From Desulfovibrio sp. (lineage in GTDB: Bacteria > Desulfobacterota > Desulfovibrionia > Desulfovibrionales > Desulfovibrionaceae), in contig JAIRTI010000220.1 in assembly GCA_031255035.1 (NCBI GenBank), forward strand, positions 1 to 6,463: a DNA stretch of 6,463 nucleotides, written 5' to 3'. This document shows, in pieces, positions 1-5,642 of this stretch. Made by a program: the position numbers and the translations under genes. The notes under the pieces are model-generated. The model had not been told where the DNA came from. It was given only the letters and a program-made list of their open reading frames with translations, and searched no databases. How positions within the stretch are numbered: position 1 is the stretch's first letter; every line of letters starts with the position of its first letter.

Positions 1-2
1 CC

Positions 3-197
3 CTCGCGTCCGACATGGGACGCCGGATCCAACAGTGGACCGCCGGCCCGGAACCGCGCACCCGCTTGCGGGAGTTTGACGACAAAGCACGCGACACCGT
101 CTTCGGCCCGGCCGACCCGATACCCGCCCCCCGCGCCAGAGGAGACGCCCAGGGCGACGAAAGCCCCTACACCAACTCCGACGGAGCGGCTTTTTAG
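3..197 (+). CDS. C-terminal tail of an unrecognised protein (5' end outside window)
   Basis: The frame is open from the window edge to a TAG at 195-197, and most third codon positions are G or C, as in the genes downstream, so I read it as the end of a real gene. The ATG at 15 is probably internal, because there are no stops before it and no convincing ribosome binding site. The visible 64 or so residues are hydrophilic and rich in Pro, Arg, Asp and Gly, with no membrane segment or motif I recognise. The last 25 residues look like a disordered tail. I cannot name a function. The long inverted repeat starting at its stop codon may end its transcript. A 208-nt gap separates it from the next gene, so it probably belongs to a different transcription unit. 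Confidence 0.55.
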   Translation, partial: LASDMGRRIQQWTAGPEPRTRLREFDDKARDTVFGPADPIPAPRARGDAQGDESPYTNSDGAAF

Positions 198-239
198 AGC
201 ATTTTCACATTGCAATTACTCATTGTGGTAAAATGCTCT
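196..239. repeat. Long imperfect inverted repeat / hairpin at the upstream gene's stop
   Basis: AGAGCATTTT (196-205) is perfectly complementary to AAAATGCTCT (230-239). The stem continues inward with CACA (206-209) against TGTG (224-227), leaving a 2-nt bulge (228-229) on one side and a loop of about 14 nt. The left arm overlaps the TAG stop of the preceding gene. No T-run follows the right arm, so a classical intrinsic terminator is not clear, although the T-rich left arm and A-rich right arm could partly serve in both directions. The AT-rich, near-palindromic form resembles dispersed intergenic palindromes (REP-like units). Whether it recurs in the genome cannot be seen from this window. 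Confidence 0.6.
204..234 (+). promoter_or_regulatory. Weak sigma-70-like promoter candidate inside the hairpin
   Basis: TTCACA (204-209) and TAAAAT (229-234) each match the -35 and -10 consensus at five of six positions, but the 19-nt spacer is longer than ideal. It would drive the regulator operon with a leader of roughly 165 nt. A second -10-like box, TAGAAT at 320-325, has no credible -35 partner. I found no TGGCAC-N5-TTGC sigma-54 site in 198-405. All of this rests on consensus matching in an AT-rich stretch, where chance matches are common. Confidence 0.2.
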
Positions 240-240
240 G

Positions 241-254
241 GCGTTGCGAAACGC
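241..254. repeat. Small hairpin with GCGA loop
   Basis: GCGTT (241-245) pairs with AACGC (250-254) across the tetraloop GCGA, which fits the stable GNRA class. It lies one base after the long inverted repeat. An extended form using CT (238-239) with AG (255-256) would compete with the base of that repeat, so the two structures may be alternatives. Confidence 0.4.
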
Positions 255-276
255 AGTGTAGCAAAGCCCTGGCGGG

Positions 277-293
277 TGTGGGCAGAGCCCACA
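277..293. repeat. Perfect 7-bp inverted repeat with 3-nt loop
   Basis: TGTGGGC (277-283) and GCCCACA (287-293) are perfect complements separated by AGA. As DNA it is a compact dyad that could be an operator; as RNA it would be a tight GC-rich hairpin. No T-run follows, so it is not a standard intrinsic terminator. It is the third inverted repeat in about 100 nt, which makes chance less likely than for a single short dyad. Confidence 0.45.
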
Positions 294-361
294 TGCGATC
301 AAATTGGCTTCGACAAAATTAGAATTGCTGTTTGCCCGCGGCCGCTCTTGACCGCATGAAG

Positions 362-383
362 CCCGGCGCGGTAACGTGCCGGG
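362..383 (+). promoter_or_regulatory. Leader hairpin just upstream of the regulator's ribosome binding site
   Basis: CCCGGCGC (362-369) pairs with GTGCCGGG (376-383) through seven Watson-Crick pairs and one G-U pair, with a 6-nt loop. It ends 13 nt before the GGAG ribosome binding site at 397-400. It also encloses the GTG at 376, the alternative in-frame start of the regulator gene, which argues against that start being used. A role in translation control or mRNA stability is inference only. Confidence 0.4.
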
Positions 384-396
384 TAATGTTATTGCC

Positions 397-400
397 GGAG
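397..400 (+). promoter_or_regulatory. Ribosome binding site that fixes the regulator start
   Basis: GGAG at 397-400 is 5 nt before the ATG at 406. The upstream in-frame GTG at 376 has no purine-rich site at a suitable distance and sits inside a hairpin. Starting at 406 also puts the receiver domain's first beta strand at residues 6-10, as is normal in this family. Confidence 0.7.
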
Positions 401-405
401 CGTTC

Positions 406-1833
406 ATGAACAATCCCCCCCGCCTTCTCATTGTCGACGATGAAGAAGGCATACGCATTTCCCTGCGCGGCATCCTGGAAGACGAGGGCTATACGGTGTC
501 CGAGGCGGACAGCGCCGAGGCCGGACTGGCCTTTCTTGAAAAGGAACGCGCGGATCTGCTCTTTCTCGATATCTGGCTTCCGGGCATGGACGGCCTTGCC
601 ATGCTTGAGAAGGTCCATGAACGCTACCCTGGCCTGCCGGTGCTCATGATCTCGGGGCACGGCACTATTGAAACAGCGGTCAGCGCCATCAAAAAAGGGG
701 CTCATGACTTTATTGAAAAGCCGCTGTCGCTTGAAAAAGTCATTATCGCCGTGGAACGGGCCCTTGAGTTTCACGCCTTGAAGCGTGAAAACGAGGAACT
801 GCGCGACCGCCTGCACGAACGCATGGTCAACTCGCCCATGGGCGCCTCGCCGATAATGGTCGACCTTCGGGAGCAGATAGGCAGGGTCGCGCCTCTTGAT
901 ACCTGGGTGCTGATCACCGGCGAAAACGGCACCGGCAAGGAACTGGCCGCTCGGGCCGTGCATTACGCCAGCCGTCGCGGCGACAGCCCCCTGGTGGCGG
1001 TCAATTGCGCGGCCATCCCCGAGGAACTGATCGAAAGCGAATTGTTCGGCCACGAGAAAGGCGCGTTTACCGGCGCCGACGCCGCCAAGATCGGCAAGTT
1101 TGAAATGGCCCATCAGGGCACCCTGTTTCTGGACGAAATCGGGGACATGAGCCTGAAGACCCAGGCCAAGATATTGCGCATCCTGCAAGAAAAAAGTTTT
1201 GAGAGGGTCGGCGGCAACACGGTTTTCCATGTGGACGTGCGCGTTATCGCCGCCACAAACAAGGACCTTGAGGCGGCCATCGCGGCCGGGGGCTTTCGCG
1301 AAGACCTGTACTACCGCTTGCGGGTTTTTCCCCTGCACATGCCCGCTCTGCGCGAACGCGGCGACGATATTTTTCTGCTGGCGGACTTTTTCTCGGCCAC
1401 TCTGGCCCAGGATCTGGGACTGGCCCCGGTAGGCTTCAGCAAAAACGCGAAAAAAGTCCTGCTTGGATACGCCTGGCCGGGGAACGTGCGCGAACTGCGC
1501 AATTTTCTTGAACGTATGCTTATTCTTTATCCGGGCAAGGAGATCGATGTGGATGACCTGCCCCTGGAGTTCCAGGCGCAACGGGGAAAATCCGGCGCTT
1601 TGCGCGAGCCGCCGCGCGACCTTGCTCCCGCCGGCGTCGAGGAAGCTTCGGGGCTTTCAGCCGCAAGCCTGCCCGAGGATTTCAAACTCGCCCGCAACGC
1701 CTTTGAAGCCCACTTTCTCGCGGCCAAACTCAAGGAATACGACGGCAACATTTCGCGCCTTGCCGAAGCCATCGGCCTTGAGCGCAGCTATCTTTCCCGC
1801 AAATTGAAACTGTATAACATCCAGGGAAGCTGA
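406..1833 (+). CDS. NtrX/NtrC-family sigma-54-dependent response regulator
   Basis: Cytoplasmic transcription activator of 475 residues that should respond to phosphorylation by a sensor kinase and drive sigma-54 promoters. The receiver domain (about 5-120) has the acidic pair D11/D12, phosphoacceptor D55 in LDIWLPGMDG, S83 and K105. A short charged helix (about 121-140) links it to the AAA+ domain, with Walker A GENGTGKE (172-179), GAFTGA (219-224), which contacts sigma-54, and Walker B TLFLDE (239-244). A Fis-type helix-turn-helix occupies about 440-475. Every catalytic element is intact, so it should be functional. The LDIWLPGMDG and SGHGTIETAVSAIKKGA stretches resemble NtrX more than NtrC. 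No kinase gene is adjacent. An alternative GTG start at 376 would add 10 residues, but ATG 406 has the better ribosome binding site. The next gene starts 3 nt after its stop. The family assignment is secure; its target genes are unknown. Confidence 0.93.
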   Translation: MNNPPRLLIVDDEEGIRISLRGILEDEGYTVSEADSAEAGLAFLEKERADLLFLDIWLPGMDGLAMLEKVHERYPGLPVLMISGHGTIETAVSAIKKGAHDFIEKPLSLEKVIIAVERALEFHALKRENEELRDRLHERMVNSPMGASPIMVDLREQIGRVAPLDTWVLITGENGTGKELAARAVHYASRRGDSPLVAVNCAAIPEELIESELFGHEKGAFTGADAAKIGKFEMAHQGTLFLDEIGDMSLKTQAKILRILQEKSFERVGGNTVFHVDVRVIAATNKDLEAAIAAGGFREDLYYRLRVFPLHMPALRERGDDIFLLADFFSATLAQDLGLAPVGFSKNAKKVLLGYAWPGNVRELRNFLERMLILYPGKEIDVDDLPLEFQAQRGKSGALREPPRDLAPAGVEEASGLSAASLPEDFKLARNAFEAHFLAAKLKEYDGNISRLAEAIGLERSYLSRKLKLYNIQGS

Positions 1834-1836
1834 AGC

Positions 1837-3000
1837 ATGGCGAAGAGCAAAAGCATCGCGGAAATCAACGCCCGCATCAAACAGGGCAAGGCGGTGGTGC
1901 TGAACGCCGCCGAAATGACCGAGACCGTAAAGCGCCTCGGCAAGGCAAAGGCCGCGCGGGAAGTGGATGTGGTCACCACCGGCACCTTTTCGCCCATGTG
2001 CTCTTCGGGTCTGCTCTTCAACATCGGCCAGCAAAGCCCGCCGGCGCTGCGCGCCTCGCAGGTCTCGCTGAACAACGTGCCCGCCTATGCCGGGCTCGCG
2101 GCCGTGGATTCCTATCTCGGTGCCACCGAACCGGCCGCTGATGACCCGCTGAACAAGGTTTATCCCGGCAAGTTCAAGTACGGCGGCGGACACGTCATTG
2201 AAGACCTGGTCAAGGGCAGGCCGGTACGCCTCAAGGCTTTGTCCTACGGCACGGACTGTTACCCCAACGCCGGCATCGAACGCGAGATTACCCTGGCGCA
2301 ACTGCCTTTCGCCCAGATATTCAACCCGCGTAACTGCTACCAGAATTACAACGTCGCCGTGAACGTCACCAACAGAACGGTCTACACCTACATGGGACCG
2401 CTGAAACCAAACCTGAACAACTGTAATTACGCCACGGCCGGGCTTCTTTCGCCGTTGTTCAACGACCCGTACCTGCGCACCATAGGCCTTGGCACAAAAA
2501 TCTTTCTGGCCGGGGGCGTCGGCTGGGTGCTGGGCGCCGGCACCCAGCATAACGCCCGGCCCAAGCGCGGCGAACGCGGCCTGCCGCTTTCGCCGGCCGG
2601 CACTCTTATGCTGCGCGGCGACCTGAAAGGCATGAACGCCCGCTACCTGAGGGGCCTTTCCTTTCTCGGCTACGGCTGCACCCTGGCCGTGGGCGTGGGC
2701 ATCCCCATCCCCATACTGGACGAGGACATGGCCTTTTTCACGGGCGTCGCCAACGAAGACATCCTCATGCCCGTCAAGGACTACGGGCACGATTACCCGC
2801 ACTGCGACCCCAGGGTGCTCCGCCATGTCCCCTACAGTGATCTGATGACGGGCGAGATCGATATCCTGGACAAAAAAGTGCCGGCAATCCCGCTGACCAG
2901 CTACAGCCTGTCGCTGGAAATCGCCAACGCCCTCAAGGACTGGATTGCCGGGGGAGAATTCACCCTGACCGAGGCGCAGGAAAAAATTCCCTCGGCCTGA
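1837..3000 (+). CDS. DUF39/HcyBio-family homocysteine biosynthesis protein
   Basis: A 387-residue protein of the HcyBio (DUF39) family. Family members in methanogens and sulfate reducers take part in making homocysteine directly from aspartate semialdehyde and sulfide-derived sulfur, bypassing O-acyl-homoserine routes. Two conserved cysteine contexts are visible: C55 in GTFSPMCSSG and C141 in SYGTDCYP, which correspond in position to the two cysteines reported as essential in the Methanosarcina homologue (from memory). A glycine-rich motif GWVLGAGTQH lies at 229-238 and a further Cys at 281. There is no CBS or NIL-ferredoxin extension, so partner proteins (a NIL/ferredoxin protein and a COG2122 protein in Desulfovibrio) would have to be encoded elsewhere. 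No signal peptide or membrane segment is seen. AGGGAA at 1823-1828, 8 nt before the ATG, is a good ribosome binding site inside the end of the regulator gene, so the two are almost certainly co-transcribed. The family is clear; the exact reaction is known only from homologues. Confidence 0.9.
   Translation: MAKSKSIAEINARIKQGKAVVLNAAEMTETVKRLGKAKAAREVDVVTTGTFSPMCSSGLLFNIGQQSPPALRASQVSLNNVPAYAGLAAVDSYLGATEPAADDPLNKVYPGKFKYGGGHVIEDLVKGRPVRLKALSYGTDCYPNAGIEREITLAQLPFAQIFNPRNCYQNYNVAVNVTNRTVYTYMGPLKPNLNNCNYATAGLLSPLFNDPYLRTIGLGTKIFLAGGVGWVLGAGTQHNARPKRGERGLPLSPAGTLMLRGDLKGMNARYLRGLSFLGYGCTLAVGVGIPIPILDEDMAFFTGVANEDILMPVKDYGHDYPHCDPRVLRHVPYSDLMTGEIDILDKKVPAIPLTSYSLSLEIANALKDWIAGGEFTLTEAQEKIPSA
2522..2548. 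repeat. Perfect 9-bp inverted repeat inside the DUF39 gene
   Basis: GCTGGGTGC (2522-2530) is the exact complement of GCACCCAGC (2540-2548) across a 9-nt loop. It falls within the codons for the conserved GWVLGAGTQH motif, so the protein constraint and GC-rich codon choice may fully explain it. In mRNA it would be a strong hairpin. No T-run follows, so it is not a terminator. Confidence 0.35.
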
Positions 3001-3034
3001 CGGACTCCAGACACCTTTACCAGACAAGAGATAT

Positions 3035-4015
3035 ATGGATACCACCTGGATTGAACGGGGCAAAGAGGTCTTTGCCATCGAAACAGAGGCCCTGGCCGCC
3101 GTGGCCGAACGCCTCGGGCCGTCATTCAACGCGGCCGTCGGCCTGCTTGCGGCCTGTAGCGGCCGGGTGGCCGTCACCGGCATCGGCAAGTCGGGCCTGG
3201 TGGGCCGGAAAATCGCCGCCACCCTGTCCTCAACCGGCACGCCCGCCTTTTTCCTGCACCCGGTCGAGGGCGCTCACGGAGATCTGGGATCGGTGCGGCA
3301 CAACGACGTCATCATCGCCATCTCCTATTCGGGCAAAACGGATGAATTGAACGCCATTCTGCCGGCCCTGCGCAGACTCGGGGCCAAGGTCATCGCCCTG
3401 ACGGGCGGGACAGGCGCTCCCATCGCCGCCCTGGCCGACCTGGTGCTGGACATCCACGTGCCAAAGGAGGCCTGCGCCATGAACCTGGTGCCCACCAGCA
3501 GCACCACGGCCACCCTGGCCCTGGGCGACGCCCTGGCCGTCTGTCTGATGGAAGCCAAAGGCTTTACGCCCGGCGACTTCAAACGCTACCATCCGGGCGG
3601 CGCGCTCGGGCAGCGGCTCAGCCTCCGCGTTGCCGATCTGATGCACACCGCCCCCATTCCGACGGCCAGGGACAACGCCCCCCTGGGAATCGCCCTGAGC
3701 GCTCTGGACAAGGGCGGTTTCGGGGCGGTGCTGCTTACCGACGCCGCCAACACCCTGACCGGCATCCTGACCGACGGCGATGTGCGCCGCCTGCTCTGCC
3801 GGGGACTGGCCGACCTGGACAAAGCCACGGCTATGGTGATGACCGGAAACCCGCGCCACGCCACCCCGGACATGAGCATCGCCGAAGTGATGGACTTTAT
3901 GGAACAAAAAAGCATTACGGTCATGCCGGTCCTGGACGGCGCGCGCAAGGTCCTGGGCCTGGTGCATCTGCACGACATCCTGGGCAAGGGCCAGGTGCGC
4001 TTTTCCGGCCCGTAG
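3035..4015 (+). CDS. kdsD: D-arabinose 5-phosphate isomerase (KdsD/KpsF type)
   Basis: Cytoplasmic isomerase of 326 residues that interconverts ribulose 5-phosphate and arabinose 5-phosphate, the first committed step to Kdo for lipopolysaccharide. An N-terminal SIS domain (about 1-200) is followed by two CBS domains (about 201-258 and 265-322), the full KdsD architecture; E. coli KdsD is 328 residues. Aligned from memory with the E. coli enzyme at a constant offset of 7, the four functional residues are kept: K52 in GIGKSG, E104, E145 in KEAC and H186 in the YHPGGALG motif. In the SIS phosphate loop, E. coli SGESSE reads SGKTDE here, so the residue after SG is K101 rather than Glu. The start ATG has only a weak purine-rich site (AAGAG, 3026-3030). 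It lies 34 nt after the DUF39 gene with no terminator between, and 28 nt before der. No other Kdo genes are in view. A capsule-type KpsF or GutQ role is possible but less likely in this context. Confidence 0.92.
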   Translation: MDTTWIERGKEVFAIETEALAAVAERLGPSFNAAVGLLAACSGRVAVTGIGKSGLVGRKIAATLSSTGTPAFFLHPVEGAHGDLGSVRHNDVIIAISYSGKTDELNAILPALRRLGAKVIALTGGTGAPIAALADLVLDIHVPKEACAMNLVPTSSTTATLALGDALAVCLMEAKGFTPGDFKRYHPGGALGQRLSLRVADLMHTAPIPTARDNAPLGIALSALDKGGFGAVLLTDAANTLTGILTDGDVRRLLCRGLADLDKATAMVMTGNPRHATPDMSIAEVMDFMEQKSITVMPVLDGARKVLGLVHLHDILGKGQVRFSGP

Positions 4016-4043
4016 GCCTGCTCCCGGAGACCCCAACCGCGCC

Positions 4044-5636
4044 ATGAACCCGAACCGCACCCCGAAAGCCGTCTTGCTGGGCCGCCCCAACGTGGGCAAA
4101 TCCACGTTGTTCAACCGCCTGATCCGCAGCAACCGCGCCATCACCCATGACAGGCCGGGCATCACCCGCGATCGCATGGAAGGCATAGTCAGACGCCGGG
4201 GCGAGCGGGATTTTTTCCTCGTGGATACCGGCGGCGTGACCCTGGACAGCCACGCCCGCGTCCAGGAAGGGCCGGAGGGCATCCGGGGCTTTGAGGCGGA
4301 AATACTGGAGCAGACGCGCCAGGCCCTTGAAGAATCCGACCTGGCCTGCCTGGTGGTGGACGGCCGCGACGGGCTGACGCCCCTGGACAAGCATCTGGCC
4401 GACTTTCTTCGCAAAGCCGGCAGGCCGCTGCTCATGGTTGTGAACAAAGTGGACGGTCCGGAAAAAAAGGACATCCTGCTGGCGGAATTCCACAGCCTCG
4501 GCCTGCCTCTCCTGGCCTGCTCCGCCGCCCACGGCTACAACATGACCGCTCTTGAGGAAAGCTTCCGCGAGTTTCTCTTCCCCCAGCGTGAGCCGGAGGC
4601 GGCCCTCGACGATACCGGCCCCTTGTTTGACGGCGCCTCAAAACGCCAGAAAAAACGTCTGAAAGCGGCTCTGCTGGAAGAAGGGCCGCGGACGCCGGAC
4701 GATGAACCGGACGCTTTTATCGGCGTGGACGGCCTGAACCACGCCATGGATGAAATTCCCGAACTTGACGGCGGCATTGAGGAGGCGCCGGCGACAAGCG
4801 ACGCCTGGACCGACCCCGAGCCCATGGCCGGGCCCTTGCGTCTGTCCATGCTCGGCCGCCCCAACGCCGGCAAATCGTCTCTGGTCAACGCCCTGACGGG
4901 CGGCGCGCGCATGATCGTCAGCGAGGTGGCCGGCACCACCCGCGACAGCGTGGACGTGAAGGCGGACATCGACGGCGAGCCCGTAACCTTCGTGGATACG
5001 GCCGGAGTCCGGCGGCGGGCGAAAATCACGGACACCGTGGAGCGTTACAGCGTCAATTCGTCCATCAAAAGCAGCACCAAGGCCCACGTCACCCTGCTGG
5101 TGGCGGACGCCTCGGAAGGCCTCACCCAGCAGGATAAGCGCCTCATTGAACTGTTGAGCGAACGGAAAACGCCGTTCATGCTGCTGATCAACAAGAGCGA
5201 CCTCATCGAGCCGAAACAGCGCAAGGAAGCGGAAAAGCGCTACAAAGAGACCTTGGTATTCTGCCCTCACGTGCCCCTGCTCTTCGTTTCGGCCAAAAAC
5301 GGGCACAACCTGCGCAAGATTGTGCCGCTGGCCCGTGAGATTCGCGGCGAATGCGGCCTGCGCGTTCCCACCGGGCAACTCAACCGGGCCATGGCCGGGG
5401 TGCTGGAAAAACACCAGCCGCCGATCGTGCGCCAGGCGCGGGCCAAGTTTTTCTACCTGACCCAGGCCGAAAGCAGCCCGCCTACCTTCGTCTTTTTCGT
5501 CAACGACGCGGACCGTATTCTGCCCTCGTACGCGCGCTATCTTGAACGGGCGCTGCGCAAGCTCTTCGGCATCAGGCGCGCGCCCATGCGCGTCAACTTT
5601 CGTTCAGCGCACGCCAAAAAGACCAAAAAACGCTGA
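4044..5636 (+). CDS. der: Ribosome assembly GTPase Der (EngA), double G domain
   Basis: Essential GTPase that acts in assembly of the 50S ribosomal subunit. Both G domains are complete. Domain 1 has GRPNVGKST (13-21), the switch motif around T41, DTGG (61-64) and NKVD (134-137). Domain 2 has GRPNAGKSS (271-279), GTTRDS (297-302), DTAG (318-321) and NKSD (383-386). A KH-like domain (about 425-530) ends in a lysine-rich tail. At 530 residues it is longer than the usual 440-490, because the linker between the G domains runs from about 180 to 262. That linker is mostly acidic but holds a basic cluster, KRQKKRLK, at 200-207. The start ATG is 14 nt after GGAG (4026-4029), a long spacing, but the conserved N terminus leaves no other sensible start. 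It lies 28 nt after kdsD and 6 nt before the PAS gene, so all three are probably co-transcribed. Confidence 0.95.
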   Translation: MNPNRTPKAVLLGRPNVGKSTLFNRLIRSNRAITHDRPGITRDRMEGIVRRRGERDFFLVDTGGVTLDSHARVQEGPEGIRGFEAEILEQTRQALEESDLACLVVDGRDGLTPLDKHLADFLRKAGRPLLMVVNKVDGPEKKDILLAEFHSLGLPLLACSAAHGYNMTALEESFREFLFPQREPEAALDDTGPLFDGASKRQKKRLKAALLEEGPRTPDDEPDAFIGVDGLNHAMDEIPELDGGIEEAPATSDAWTDPEPMAGPLRLSMLGRPNAGKSSLVNALTGGARMIVSEVAGTTRDSVDVKADIDGEPVTFVDTAGVRRRAKITDTVERYSVNSSIKSSTKAHVTLLVADASEGLTQQDKRLIELLSERKTPFMLLINKSDLIEPKQRKEAEKRYKETLVFCPHVPLLFVSAKNGHNLRKIVPLAREIRGECGLRVPTGQLNRAMAGVLEKHQPPIVRQARAKFFYLTQAESSPPTFVFFVNDADRILPSYARYLERALRKLFGIRRAPMRVNFRSAHAKKTKKR

Positions 5637-5642
5637 GACCCC

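Noticed and set aside
277..293. Intrinsic terminator at the 7-bp dyad
   Set aside because: No T-run follows the stem.
376..405. GTG start for the response regulator, adding 10 residues
   Set aside because: It lacks a ribosome binding site, lies inside a hairpin and adds residues not typical of the family; ATG 406 has GGAG at a good distance.
198..405. Sigma-54 promoter upstream of the regulator
   Set aside because: No GG/GC pair with the correct spacing and flanking consensus was found on reading the region.
319..1581. 420-codon open frame on the minus strand opposite the response regulator
   Set aside because: The plus strand encodes an unmistakable receiver/AAA+/HTH protein. The antisense product has no recognisable motif, and long antisense frames are expected in GC-rich genes with strong third-position bias.
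1657..3240. 527-codon minus-strand open frame across the DUF39 gene and its junctions
   Set aside because: It overlaps three genuine plus-strand genes, and its product is Gly/Val/His/Gln-rich without any domain, the usual look of a codon-bias shadow.
3230..4474. 414-codon minus-strand open frame across kdsD and der
   Set aside because: It runs antisense to two well-recognised genes and shows no motif of its own.
4638..5414. 258-codon minus-strand open frame opposite der
   Set aside because: Antisense to the Der linker and second G domain, with no recognisable motif.
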